A stretch of 64,000 bases of DNA from Beverwykella pulmonaria (taxonomy: Eukaryota; Ascomycota; Dothideomycetes; Pleosporales; Melanommataceae), in NCBI GenBank assembly GCA_001599595.1, contig BCHH01000003.1:262847-326846 (forward strand). The letters run 5' to 3'. The position numbers and the translations under genes were made by a program. The notes below the pieces were generated by a model. The model made no database searches, was not told the DNA's origin, and worked only from the letters and a program-made list of their open reading frames with translations. This document shows positions 52,191 through 64,000 of this stretch, piece by piece. The first letter of the stretch is position 1. Every line of letters starts with the position of its first letter.

Positions 52191-55100
52191 AGTGTAATGT
52201 TTGAGATTCTTTATGTTTTTCGTTTGTAACAAAAAGGGACAGAGACTCGGTGAAGCTAGAGCGACCATCATTCTCCCCGAGATCGAGCCATCTTTAAGTA
52301 GTACTGTCCCCATGGAAGAGTTTATCGTGGCCTGACACTTACACGCAGTCACCCCAGGATAATGCAACAGTACAGATTAAGTGGCGTGAACTACTAACTT
52401 TTTTCCGTAGCCGTTGCAATCGCCTTGGCCCAGCGTGGCAAGCACAGCATGGGACGGGAGACGTGAAAGGGTGTTGCAGCTGAATATGCCAGTGAATGTA
52501 ATCTATCTAGTTTACGATTGAATCACCTTCCTCAGGATATTCGCGAGGCAAATCACCCGAGAATGCTGAAACCCTTGGTTGACTTAATTACGCTTTCGAG
52601 TGATCCACGGAATGGATTGGCCGGCTCGAGATCATGCCTCGTTCAGTATCCGTGAACCCCGTAAATAACTAGTGCAGGCCGTGTCACAATGGAATTTTAC
52701 ATAATAAATTTACCACTCTCCTGATCGTAAGATGGATGGCTAACGTCCCTCCCTGCGGGTCGAGAAACCCACTGGGATGAGAAATATGAGGGGTACTTCA
52801 ACTTCAAGCAACAATAACTCTGCGCACACGTCCAACTTCACTAAAATTATATATAAAGAATGTGCTGTGGCTACTTCGGAACATTTGCAACCTTTCCAAC
52901 CTATAGATTACATTCGCATCGTCGCCTTCTCGCCTGGTTTGCGGAGAGCCTCATTCTTTTGCAATATAGAGTTCCTTCCCTGCAACACCACCGTTATGCT
53001 TTACCACTCTATAATACTTATAAACGGTGTTATCTAAGCCTCGGAACCTTATTACGATGCCAGGAAGCCATCATTGTGATGACGGGCTCGGTCTTCACCA
53101 TCGTGGATGCGCAAGGCAAATGAAGGGATAAGTTGGCTCTATTTCAGCCACACTAAGATAGAGCGAGAAGAGGTTCTCAGGGAGAAAGATCCTATATTCA
53201 GAAGGATGTTTGAGACCCTTCTTTCTGCCCGGCGAAACTCCCGGAATCCACGACGCCGTTATAAGACGACCATAAACTTTGAATACCAGTTCTTTCTTCA
53301 CTGGACTGCCCTACGATAACTCCGAAATCTGGAGGCTTGTTAATACTCGTCGTTAAGCAGGGGTATTACGTTTAGAGCGGGGTTTGAGGCGGTGAGGGAT
53401 ATTAGAAGCCCTGTAGGAATACCAGTCATAGGCAGGGAATACGGACTGAATCGTCACGGATTTAATTCAACGATAATCATGCGCAAGCATCAAATCAAAC
53501 TTTTACAAGAAATTCTTGGATTTAGCATTGCTGTCTTTATTTTACTTACTATGGTAATTTGCGCACACGATGTTTAGCCGTGACTAATTTAAAGCGCCCC
53601 AACAACCAATACTACCGCTCAAGTTCTAAATTGTCCAAGGCAAACAGGAAGTAGAGATTGTGACGCCACTCAATGAAGTAGCCACAAAGCACTATGAAAG
53701 GCCAACTGCCAATATGACTGTCCAGAGAAGGGAAACAAGCGGTGTATGTCAAAGATGTATCAATTTCATTCCCATTGCGAAACCCCCACAAATACCCAAT
53801 CCAACATGTGCCTTGATAATGGGCATAAGGGTTTCTCTCATAATCTTTTCCATATTTAACAGAAACTATTCCTAAGGTCCTCGTTCGGAGCTACGGTAGA
53901 TCTCGGGCTCTGGCCCGAGCGTTTCCTGACAAAACAAGGTCAAAGTTCAACGGCTCCATTCACGTCTACAATTCTTGTGGATCTCTCTTCGACCAGCCGC
54001 TACAGTCGAGGCTTCCAATAATTTCTGAGAATCCCATCATTGATCCTTCGTACTGTTACAGCTCTGCTTCAGACTCAGACACCAAGTCGTTCAAACACTG
54101 ATATCGGCTGTGTTGATGTGTTGGACATCATTTATCTCTTCGTGGAGGCTGTGATTAACAGATAAAGATGCCTTGGAATACCTGCCTAAATGAGGTACAA
54201 GTATTTCTTTTGCGCTGGAGGTGTTTTCTCATATTCCAAGTGCCAGATTCATTTACAAAGTGGTCTGAACCATCGAGGAGTGACATGATGGAGTGCGCTC
54301 TGTGGATACATCACTTCCGGTATATCACAATCTCACCAGTATCCTCATACGGCTCATATACAATTATGAATCGTAGATAGATCTCTGGGAAGCATTGAGA
54401 ACAGCGGGTTCAGCAACTCTTCGAATGGTATGACTTCAAACATGATATCAGGAAACTTTGGGCAAATGCGATTCGTAATACTAAGGCTTCGCTCCAACTT
54501 ACTGTAGTAATAATTTAGATTTCAATTGCATGGTTAGTTTAATATAAGGCATTCGCTCTCTCAGAGCTTCACCTCCATTCTACTCTTGATTTTAGATCCG
54601 GGAACCCATCTTGAACAGAAGTGCACGTATACCAGAAAATATTTTGTCGCAATCAAGGTTTGGGTGTATCCCACCCACCTAACATATTAAATTACTCACC
54701 TCTTGAGCCGATTTTCTTTAGACCAATACGCTGCTCCGCTGAGGCTCCCTTCACCACATTATCCTTCGAATCGCGCTTTCTTAGTCTCGTCCGAAAACAC
54801 GGACGAATGACGTTAGCCGAGAAGTACCCAACAACATCAATTTCCAACCTTCATTCTGACATCCATCCCAATCTTAATTTGAGCCACAAATCTGAAGTAT
54901 TTCAGACCTAAATTCTGACATATATTCTGACCATTCTTCCCCGCACATTGGAATAAAGCGGAAGTCCGAGCTTATTTCATTTTGCAATTTCGCATTCTAT
55001 GCTGAATACCGAGTGATGGCCCAATTGAACGAGGGAGGCGGTATGGCGGGTAGGTCACGTAGATATCCATTGCAAGTGGCTATTGCTACTTAAGGCGTTG

Positions 55101-55432
55101 GCTAATCGGAACTAAGACAAGGATTTCGCACAGCTCTCGAATTGGCTGATATACCATGCCAGCAACAGCTACTCGCAACTGTTTCGTCCGTAAACTTGGT
55201 GGATACACTTTAACATCAAGTCCTTCGACCGGAACAAAATCCCACCGAATCCTTAGATGATCGGCCAGATCGGACGAATCGACAATGGCACGGCTGATGG
55301 GAACAGGAGCAAGATATTGTGAAGGACAGTAATCCTCCGGGTCTAAATTTTCTAAACTAATGTTAGTTTATAATGTAGAAGGCACTCGCAATTCCTGAAG
55401 CATTCAGCAAGCATCCCTTTCACGTGCTCAAC
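52191..55432. other. Gene desert of about 3.2 kb
   Basis: Only short open frames in either strand and no recognisable gene, repeat or transposon end. It could be a decayed mobile element or a long regulatory spacer between the small secreted protein and the carboxylesterase. Confidence 0.4.
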
Positions 55433-57264
55433 ATGCGTTTCCACCTTGTTTCCACCACTATTGTCACGCTTTTAACCCTCGGGACTGCAGCTTCTTCTTC
55501 ACCCTCAGCAACCTTAGATGCGGGCGTAGTCATAGGAACTACGACGGCACTTCCTTCTTCGTCGACGGCAGTCTATAAATTCCTGGGGATTCCCTTCGCT
55601 GCACCACCGAAACGCTTCGCCCCACCGGAAAAGCCAAAGCCATGGTCGAAACCGATTGATACGAAGGTCTTCAAGCCTGCGTGCATCCAGCAGTTTTCCT
55701 GTATTCTCACCTTGTCCCTTTCCTCCGAACCGGTTACATTGGAACTGACAGGGCTTTAGATCCAAAAGAATCTCACGACCTCATCTCATCCGTTTTCAAC
55801 AACCCACCTGCCGAGGAGAGCGAGGACTGCCTCTACTTGAATGTTTTCGCGCCTGCTACGCCTACAGCTGGCAAAGGACGAGCAGTGATGTTCTGGATCT
55901 ATGGTGGAGGTCTCCAATTTGGACATGGTGGACATCCTGGCTATGACGGTGCCAAGTTTGCTGCAGAGCAGGATGTGATTGTTGTCAACTTCAATTATCG
56001 TACAAATGGTACGATCTCCCCTCGCCTTTACTGCAATCGGTATTGATTGGTGCAGTTTTTGGCTTCCCAAGCGCTCCTGAATTGCCACTGAAGGGCCACA
56101 ATCTCGGCTTCCTCGATCAGCGTTTTGGTCTAGACTGGGTGCAGCGCAACATTCACGCATTTGGTGGCGATCCTTCTAAAGTTACCATCTTTGGAGAATC
56201 TGCTGGTGCCTTCTCCATCGACGCCCTGCTTACCAGCTACCCGGCGAAATCGCAACCACCCTTCCGCGCCGCCATCCTCGAGAGTGGTCAGATCAGCTAC
56301 AACAACCCTTACGAAGCGGACACCACCGCCTCGTGGTACGCCTTGGCTGCAGCATTGAACTGCACGGACACCAAGAGCAATTTGACGTGCATCCAAGCTG
56401 CGCCAGCTTCGACTATCAAAAGCATCATCGAACATGAAGCGCTGAACTTCTTCCCGGTACACGATAACGTGACGTTACTTGAGAACATGGCGCGATCCCG
56501 CATCTCGGGGAATATTGCGAAGATCCCTGTCCTCAGTGGAACCAATGCCCAGGAATCACGCGTCCTTGCGATCGGCCAGACGAATGCTACGGCGTACTTA
56601 AGCAGCGTCGGAATCCCTGCTGAATTGATCCCGACGATTGAGGCTGCGTACCCAGTCGGCGGGTGGGAATTCCCGACGGCGTTCGACGCTATTGCGCAGA
56701 TGGGCACTGATTTTGCTTTTCATTGCGTGAGTTTCAAGCTCCATATTATGAATAGAGAGAGAAGAATTGCTAACGGTGAAAATGCAGGGCGATGCTCTTT
56801 GGGCCAACGCTTCGGCTGCAGCTGGAATTCCGTCTTGGAGGTATTATGTAGGTTCAAACCTTTGATTCGAACCCAAAGATATCACCAGATTCATATGAAT
56901 TAATAATTCACAGTTCAACGCCACATTCCCAAACACCCAATTCATCACTGAACCCTACCTCGGTGTGTTCCACGCCTCCGAGCTATGGGTAGTGTTTGGT
57001 ACGTATGATTCTACAAACGTAACGGCACAGGAGGTGGCCCTCAGTAGGTACATGCGAGGCGCTTGGGCGCAATTCGCGAAAGACCCTGTGGCTGGTCCTG
57101 GTTGGAACGCGGTGGGCACTGGAGTGGAATACTTTGGAGGAGCTGAGGACCTTGACGTTGGGCTTCTAGGATCTGATGGTAATGCTGGGGTGAAAGTTAT
57201 TAGGCAGCGTGAGGTGGACTTCAGGTGTTCGCTCTGGACGCCGATTCTCACAGCAGGCATATAA
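55433..57264 (+). CDS. Secreted type-B carboxylesterase/lipase
   Basis: Five exons (55433-55700, 55760-56008, 56056-56726, 56788-56847, 56914-57264) give 532 residues. Signal peptide MRFHLVSTTIVTLLTLGTAA, then YKFLGIPFAAPP, SEDCLYLNVFAP (second type-B signature), oxyanion loop WIYGGGLQFG, GFLDQRFGLDWVQ, nucleophile IFGESAGAFSID, acidic residue in GTNAQESR and histidine in VFHASELWVVFG. These are the standard landmarks of the carboxylesterase/cholinesterase fold. Several N-glycosylation sites. Substrate is not predictable; ester hydrolysis outside the cell. Confidence 0.9.
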
Positions 57265-57597
57265 GTTAAGGTCATGAGGCTCGGGTCCCGAATAACGACC
57301 ATTAGCTCGGCTACCTCTACTGACAATCCTTTAGCTATTGTGAATAGATGGCAGTAGAGCTAATTATGATCATTAAGGTTTACCTAACAATTCGCCCTTT
57401 CCCCTATTAACTACTACTGAAAACGGCCCATATCACTTCAATTACTTCTTAGTCCTTATTTTCTGCTGTAAGCTGCCCATTTCCGTCTCTGTTGAACTGA
57501 GACTCGTTAAGGTTTTATTCCCATCAACCCTTGACTCCTGATGTTTTGGACCTGGACATGCTGCATCGTCTCCTCGCACCGCACCGTCGCCATTCTC
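57265..57597. other. Intergenic, no feature seen
   Basis: 0.33 kb between converging coding sequences; nothing recognised. Confidence 0.4.
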
Positions 57598-58028
57598 TTA
57601 AAGATCTGAGAAGATGATATTTCCGGGTTCTGTGAGAAGTAGAGCCCAGTTTGCAAATGACGGAATCACGACGGCGCGTGCATCGGCGTAGGCTTTTACA
57701 ATCCCACCAGCAACGAGAGTTTCCGAGATAGCTTGCAGGACGGGATTGGCGAGTATCGTCTGGACTTCGTTGGTCAGATCATGGACCATGGATCATTCCC
57801 ATCTTCCAGTTCTTCCGTGAAGCCTCCGAGTTTCTCTGTCTCGTTGGCGATCGTGTCTATAAACCCCAAAAATGTTTCGAGAGCGTGGTAATTGAGAATG
57901 CTATTACTAGAGATGGCTAAAAGGCAAATCAAGCCAGTGTCGGCGGGTTTCGACATTATGTATCGGTAATCTATGAAGTGGGACGATGTGAGAAACAGAG
58001 GGTCATGTTTTGGGTGTTCCGGTTTCAT
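57598..58028 (-). pseudogene. Unknown protein, probable frameshift
   Basis: Minus strand from an ATG at 58028. The first frame (DTGLICLLAISSNSILNYH, ETFLGFIDTIANETEKLGG) ends at a TGA at about 57774. A second frame that overlaps it (HDLTNEVQTILANPVLQAI, ARAVVIPSFANWALLLTEPG) continues to 57598. They look like one protein split by one base and no intron can be placed between them. I do not recognise the family. A sequencing error or true pseudogene are both possible. Confidence 0.4.
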
Positions 58029-58226
58029 TCTCTTGGTAAATCCACCATCATTACCATTGTGAGTAGATCTTGATAACAAGATCGTCCATTGACATGGTTT
58101 GTTATAGCATTTTTGGGGGGGAAGGCTGATTCCGTATAATTCCTGTATGGCAATCGCATCTGAATCTTCTTGTTTGTGAGAGCTGCAAAAGTTCCCACTA
58201 CAGAAGCGAGTTTGACCTAGATTTAT

Positions 58227-59550
58227 TTAATAGTCTATGGTCTTTTTGATGGCGTCATATACCCCTACAAGCGTTAGTACATGTCTCCAAGCCCAAAGTT
58301 GTTGAAGAATGCAGCGTTATCTTACTGGTCACATCTGGAATGATGAACTTCTCGTATATAAGGCCAGTATGCGTGCTCCATCCCGTCACCCTCTTCACCG
58401 GTGCTTCAAGTCTCAAAAAGGCTCGCTCTTGTATTGTCGCTGCCACCTCAGCTCCCACGCCTGCGTTCATCATACTCTCATGTACCACGATCGCCCTTCC
58501 CGTCTTCTTCACACTTTCCAGCACCGTCTCTCTGTCCCAGGGGTATATGGTACGCAGATCTATCAACTCTACACTACATCCAAAGTCTTTCTCTGCTGCT
58601 GCGATGGCGGCCGAGCACGTGTACAGCGGGGTGCCGTACGACACTATGGTGAGATGTTTGCCCGTCTTCAGCACCTCGGCTTTGTCGAGAGGGAGGTGGT
58701 ATGCGTCTACGGGGACTTGTTCTACGGCAGCTCGGTAGAGGACTTTGGGCTCCATGAATATTACGGGGTCGTTGCAGCGAATGGCGGAGAGGAGGAGGCC
58801 TTTGGCCTGCACGGGAGAGCGAGGAATCACAACACGGAGACCGGGAATGTGGGTGAAGAGGGCCTCAGGCGACTGAGAATGGTACCTAAAGAGGGGTCAG
58901 CATCCAAACGGGGCTGTCACAATGGTATACTAGTACAATGCGCCGTGCCCCACGACGCCCGTGGGCATGCGAATGACCAACCCCCCGCAGTTTACATCGG
59001 TGGTGCCTGATCTGTATCTGTACTTGGCGGCCTCGTTCACAATCTGGTCAAAGGCCGGGAAGACATAGTCGGCAAACTGGATCTCTGCCACGGGCCTCAT
59101 GCCCTCACTTGCGGCGCCAATGGCAAAGCCCACAAGGCCCTGTTCGCTCAGCGGCGTGTTGAAGACGCGATCGGTTCCAAAGTCGGCGGCCAGGTTCATG
59201 GTGCAGCGGAAGACGCCGCCAAACTGTATGTCCTCCCCAAAGACGAGCACGCGTTCGTCGGTCTGTAAAGCATGCCGTAGCGCTTCGTTGACCGCAGTGT
59301 AGAGGTTTATGCGCTTCGTCTGGCCGCTGCGGATGCTGGAGGGGAGCTCGGGGTTGGCGAGGGCGGCTCGAGCGGAGTGGTGGAGGAGCGGCGTGGTATC
59401 GTATTCGACGGTGCCATTGAGGCGTGCGCTGGTTGCTGCTGAGGAGTGTCGTTTACTCTGGGCTCGGTACTGGCAGCGCGCGTGGAATGAAGTCTGTGGG
59501 CGGAGTAGGTACCGCGTCAGGGAGCGAATTGAGGGGGTCCGGGCAGACAT
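58227..59550 (-). CDS. Mitochondrial branched-chain 2-oxoacid dehydrogenase E1 beta subunit
   Basis: Three exons on the minus strand (59550-58937, 58885-58326, 58264-58227) give 403 residues. The Ser/Arg-rich N-terminus is a mitochondrial targeting sequence. Then [73 protein letters not shown] (read as two parts), [27 protein letters not shown], and near the end FIIPDVT followed by [11 protein letters not shown] in exon 3. This is the beta subunit of the TPP-dependent E1 of valine, leucine and isoleucine catabolism. Introns of 51 and 61 nt. It is divergent from MAM3 over 0.58 kb. Confidence 0.93.
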
Positions 59551-60132
59551 GTTTTAGCATAGGTAGTAGATGAGGTGGAAACAGAAGATATACGACCTCT
59601 GAAGGCGAATTGAGGCCCGGGGAAGCGAAGTGTGAGCAACCATGGGCGGTAATGTGTGTATAGCCGATCGGCTTGAAGCGGCTCAACCCCAGCTTCGCGG
59701 CTTTAAGACTGCCAAGACTGTATTGTCCGGGGCATCGCACGTGATGCTGTGCGATGACGGTCGTCGATGGCACCAGTTCGCCTGCCCGCCAGTGGAACGC
59801 GCTTTGGCCAGCCCACGCATCGCGGACGCGATCATGCAAACTGTGGTGATGGAGGCCAGCCGATAAGATGCGGCCGGAGCAAATAGGGTTGATACATAGT
59901 TCGGACGGCGCCGTAGCACACCACCATCTGAAATTGGCGTTGGGACAATCGTTTGCGTGCCGTTTCCGCGGTGCAGCGCGACGCACAGGCCACCCGGTTG
60001 CAGCTTTCGCCCATTCACCATGGTCGCTGCTGCCCGCGTCCCCTCTCTCCATATAGTCAACCATCGTCGAGCATTGCGCCAGACAACAGCATCTCGCTGC
60101 TGCTGCCGCTCGCAGAGCCTCCCCCTACAGCT
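59551..60132. promoter_or_regulatory. Divergent promoter region
   Basis: 582 nt between the start codons of the E1-beta gene (minus) and the Mam3-like gene (plus). It must hold both promoters. No particular motif was resolved. Confidence 0.4.
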
Positions 60133-62528
60133 ATGGCCCGCGCCATCGGCTCGGGCGCGCGCCCCGCCCATGGCTTGTTATCGCTCCGCACTGCCCGCGT
60201 CAACACGCTCGCCCTGTGTCTTTTCCAGCTCTTTGCGCCCGTCGTGAAAGCCATTCCTCTCTTCCAGCGCGCCGTGGCCGTCTTGGAGGATGCGGCGCCC
60301 AAGCCGCCGACCGATCCGAGCCTGTGGGTGTATCTGAGCACCGCCATTGCGCTTGTCCTGCTGGGAGGGGCCTTCGCGGGCTTGACCATTGCGTAAGAGC
60401 TCCCACACACGACGCTCATCATTGCACACCACTGATATGCATCTCTTCTCAGGCTCATGGGCCAGGACGAAATCTATCTTCAGGTCATCGCTTCGTCAGG
60501 CGAGGGCGCCGAACGCAAGAATGCGAAGAAAGTCCTGCAGCTCCTCAAAAAGGGCAAGCACTGGGTCCTGGTGACGCTGCTTCTGAGCAATGTGATCACC
60601 AACGAGACGCTTCCCATCGTGCTCGACAGGTCGCTCGGAGGCGGCTGGCCCGCTGTTCTCAGCTCCACGGTGCTAATTGGTATGCTCCCCCCGCTCCCCG
60701 CTCCCCGCCCCCCTTCTTTTTTTTTTCCTCCTGTGTCTGCTCACCCTCTCCAGTTATCTTCGGCGAAGTCGTTCCCCAGTCGATATGCGTGCGCTACGGA
60801 CTGCCCATCGGTGCTTGGACCGCTCCACTCGTCGTTGGCCTTATGTGGGTCATGTTCCCAGTTGCATGGCCCACCGCGAAGCTCCTCGACCACCTACTTG
60901 GCGAGGACCACGGCCAAACATACAAGAAGGCCGGCCTGAAGACGCTAGTCACGCTGCATCGGACCCTAGGTACGAGCCCAGACGAGCGCCTGAACGAGGA
61001 CGAGGTCACCATCATCACTGCCGTGCTGGATCTGAAAGCCAAGGCGGTTGGGAGCATTATGACCCCGATGAAGGATGTCTTCACCATGTCTGCTGACACG
61101 GTTCTGGATGACGACATGATGGAAATCATTCTTTCCGCCGGATACTCTCGCATTCCTATCCACACCCCCGACAATCCTTACAACTTTGTGGGCATGCTCC
61201 TCGTCAAGATGCTCATCACCTACGACCCAGAGGATGCCCTCCGCGTCCGCGACTTCGCCCTCGCCACGCTGCCCGAGACCCGCCCTGAGACCAGCTGCCT
61301 AGACATCATCAACTTCTTCCAGGAAGGCAAGTCCCACATGGTGCTTGTGTCCGACTTCCCCGGCGAATCGTACGGCGCCGTCGGCGTCCTCACATTGGAA
61401 GATGTCATTGAGGAGCTCATTGGAGAGTAAGTACAAAGGACCTGCCAGAAAACCCCGTTCTGTTCTGATCTCAGTAGGGAAATTATTGACGAGTCCGACG
61501 TATTTATCGACGTCCACAAAGCTATCCGCCGCTTGGCCCCTGCCCCTCGAACGCGCGTGCCCAAAGGAGCCATTGTCACCGAGCCCAACCAAGCGTCTGA
61601 ACACAAGCTGGATTCTCACACAGGAGACACTGACCAGAATGGTCACCGTAAAACTTCGATTACGGACCTGTCCAGCAGCCCCAAGGCCGCTTCGTACTTC
61701 ATGCGACGTCGTAGCAGCAGCAATAACGGATCAATAGACCGAGGCGCCCTGGGTCTTCCCATTCGCAGTAGTGATCCCGAGGTCTTGCGGCATTTCAAAC
61801 ATCTTGGACCCTCCAATTCCGCCAATAGACCTAAAAGTACCCGCATCAACACGGTCAAGATCAAGCCGGGAATTCCCGTTACCATTCCAGAGGACGGCGC
61901 GCGACCACAAAACAGCACGGTTATTACACCTTCACACGCTCCTCATGGAGGCATTGGTGAGGGTCTGCTCGAGAACGCGGGCCGCGATGCTAGCGATGGC
62001 GTTCACAGCGTTGCGGTAGGCTATGGCACCATTAGTGCAGACCACATGTCGTGGAAATCGGGAAGATCGGAGCAAAAACCAACCGAAGGCGAGCCGTTAT
62101 CACCGAAGTCGAAAACTGCTGAAGAGAGCACTCCGCTGATAGTGAACAATAACTATAACGCACCACCGTCAAGAGGGCGCTCAAAGTCAGTCAGCACAAT
62201 TGCTTCCCTGCATTCTGTTGGTTCGCGGTCTATCAGCCCTTCTCAGAGGAGGCACACAGCTCGGAGCGGCAGTATTTCAGAGAACATCATCGACGTCAAT
62301 GGTGTGAAAAAGATTGTTTTAGAGACTACTAGCTCCAGTGACTCTGAGGAAAAACTTCATCGCGCCCAGTCTGACGGTGCGCCACCCGCTAGTTCCATGA
62401 CAGGCGGAAAGCATACAGAGAGTGCGGACCATGGAGGCAAGAAGAAGCGGAAGAAGAGAAGCAAGAAGAAGAAGGCCGGAGGAGAGGGCAGCGAGTCGCA
62501 GCCTCTTTTGGGAGGCGAGAGGAGATGA
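60133..62528 (+). CDS. MAM3: Mam3/CNNM-type metal ion transporter (DUF21 plus CBS pair)
   Basis: Four exons (60133-60392, 60453-60679, 60754-61426, 61475-62528) give 737 residues. After a hydrophobic leader, transmembrane segments begin at [27 protein letters not shown]21 landmarks are [30 protein letters not shown] and [18 protein letters not shown]. The CBS pair follows ([50 protein letters not shown]). A long Ser-rich cytoplasmic tail ends in a Lys-rich block ([15 protein letters not shown]). The family transports or regulates Mg/Mn at the vacuole or plasma membrane. Yeast Mam3 affects manganese sensitivity. Confidence 0.93.
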
Positions 62529-63160
62529 TGAGAGTTGTCCGTCGATGCTGCGTAGAGGTGTTTTTGGGGGGCGCCGCCCAAACCCCCTTTTCAAATCTTA
62601 CCTGATTCCCGATGATGGCATCTATTGGTTTTAAAAATCCCTTGCTTTCCATGGACGAGGTTCAAAATAAAGGCGGATCGAGGACTGGATATCTTCGTAG
62701 TGTAGAATATCAGGCATAGGTTGCCGGACTTGCGGACGCATGTTGGTTGGGGTTTGGAGGGGGGAGATGAGGTTGGCGGAGAGGGAAGTTGGACAGGAAG
62801 CGGTGCAGGAAACGAGTGCTAGAGTGAACGAGAAGCTTTAATTAATGACAACATTTCCTTGCCAACGAAGATATGTTTTTGTTCAATATTGGTTCAACGC
62901 CAAACTCTTCTGATACAGCTTCTCTTTCCACTACCCCGTTCAAGTCTCCCCGTTCGAGTCTCCCGTGCGTTCCTGTCTCAATGCCCGACTTTCCAGACAA
63001 CAATGGTTTCATGACGTCATAGATCCCAAACACCATGCCTTCTGCGCATCTGTCCTCAGACCCTGATCTCCAACTCTATTCCTTCTTTTCCCGCAATTCC
63101 CTTCTTCAATCCCCCGCTGGCGGTCGATCATCGTTGGCGCTAATTTCCAGATTCTTCAGC
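62529..63160. other. Intergenic, no gene recognised
   Basis: 0.63 kb between two plus-strand genes; an alternative upstream ATG at 63035 could extend the next gene by 42 codons. Confidence 0.4.
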
Positions 63161-64000
63161 ATGTCCTTTTTATCCCTCAGTCACCTAGGCTCTTCCTCCT
63201 ATTTCTACGACTATTCTGGATTAGTACCGTATGCGAATCCGCCGACGAATTATATAGGCTCTGCAATTTTTATTTCGCATATTTTGCTGGCGCTCGTGTG
63301 TGCTGGCTACATTACCCATTCGCTATATTCGAGATATCAGTCCCTAATCCCCTCACCCAAACCCACAAACGCAACCAAAGAAGATGAACAAGCCCAAAAC
63401 CTCGAAATCAAAAATGCGCGTGCGCGACATATCAAGATCTACGCCGTGCTTGCCTCGATCAGCTTCTCGATGCTGTCATTTCACATGTTGAACTTCCTTC
63501 TCAACTCGTATCAGCAATGGAGCAAAACCAGAGGGGAAAGACCAGGAAATGTGATGGGTGTGGAGAGATTGAAGCAGTGGACGCTGGAATCCGCACTTTT
63601 CGAGACGTTCGCACGAGAGCTGGTGGACGATGGCCCGAGTACCGTGTGGATGCAGCTTGGAGTGCTTGGGACCTGGTTTTGGGGTGTTTGGATGGGCGGA
63701 AAAGGTGTGTTGCGTATCTTCGATTATTAGTATATTGTGGGGAGTACTGATATCTTTATCTAGCAAACGAGCGCGGCTTCTCGACAAACGCTTTGCTGCC
63801 GTACGTCCTCCTCAGCCAAATCCTCCCTATTTCCTTCACAGTCACGCTCTTTCTCATACATCTCCATCTCGCCTCCCCGGATCTCTTGCCCGGTTCTCCG
63901 ACCTCCGAGAAACCATGCTCCACAGACGCGAAACCTGAGCTCGAACCACTGCCCCTCCAAAACCCGCACCGAAAAACCTCCCTCCTCCTCCCGACCATCC
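63161..64000 (+). CDS. Membrane protein, 3' end outside window
   Basis: Exon 1 (63161-63704) and exon 2 (63764 onward) join over a 59-nt intron. Start taken at MSFLSLSHLGSSSYFYDYSG because it begins the conserved-looking part; ATG at 63035 is the alternative. Hydrophobic segments: IGSAIFISHILLALVCAGY, IYAVLASISFSMLSFHML, MQLGVLGTWFWGVWM and YVLLSQILPISFTVTLFLI. It fits a fungal family of multi-spanning membrane proteins of unknown function. The gene runs off the right edge. Confidence 0.7.

Noticed and set aside
56860..56913. GGTTCAAACC/GATTCGAACCC as tRNA B-box
   Set aside because: Lies in a 66-nt intron of the carboxylesterase, too short for a tRNA and no A-box or cloverleaf.
59683..60171. 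Minus-strand frame of 162 codons
   Set aside because: Lies in the divergent promoter and overlaps the MAM3 start; Arg/Ala-rich as expected from local composition.

Overview
This is a window from a filamentous ascomycete nuclear genome. The genes have short introns (about 46-90 nt) with GT-AG borders and CTAAY-like branch points. They encode fungal families (NACHT-ankyrin STAND protein, HET domain, PTH11-like receptor, DUF3433, pisatin-demethylase-type P450, secreted CAZymes). Dead transposon copies carry C-to-T type stop codons, as expected from repeat-induced point mutation (RIP). A plant-associated Leotiomycete-like fungus is my best guess, but the class is inference. I saw no tRNA, rRNA or CRISPR. 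Family names come from recognising motifs by eye; no database search was run.

Layout. (A) About 1-32 kb is repeat-rich and accessory. It holds an acyltransferase pseudogene, a Cys-rich secreted-protein gene with one in-frame stop, a short DUF3433 membrane gene, a nuclease-like gene with no visible splice acceptor at one junction, a 595-bp internally deleted Tc1/mariner element, and a large NACHT-ankyrin (NLR-like) gene with nearly identical ankyrin units and a 394-N assembly gap. Next come an F-box gene, a HET-domain relic, an alpha/beta hydrolase, an MFS transporter pseudogene, a complete 3.07-kb hAT element (8-bp target duplication, subterminal TACGTACG arrays, RIP-like stops), and an intact P450. 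At least four copies of one short LTR-like repeat are scattered through this half. (B) About 32-57 kb is rich in secreted enzymes: GH30, a CE1-type feruloyl esterase, GH92, a BAS2-like small secreted protein, a tannase/feruloyl esterase, a GH93-like enzyme, a PTH11-like receptor, a tiny four-exon CPG..CC protein and a type-B carboxylesterase. (C) About 58-64 kb looks like conserved core genome: the mitochondrial branched-chain 2-oxoacid dehydrogenase E1-beta subunit, a Mam3/CNNM transporter and a partial membrane protein.

Working together: the enzymes in block B fit attack on feruloylated arabinoxylan and arabinan (xylan backbone, ferulate esters, arabinan side chains), with small secreted proteins and a surface receptor alongside, so this block may serve plant colonisation. 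In block A a nuclease-like gene lies head-to-head with the NLR gene, and F-box and HET sequences follow, which resembles a fungal self/non-self recognition neighbourhood. Both readings are inference from content and order; no expression data are available.
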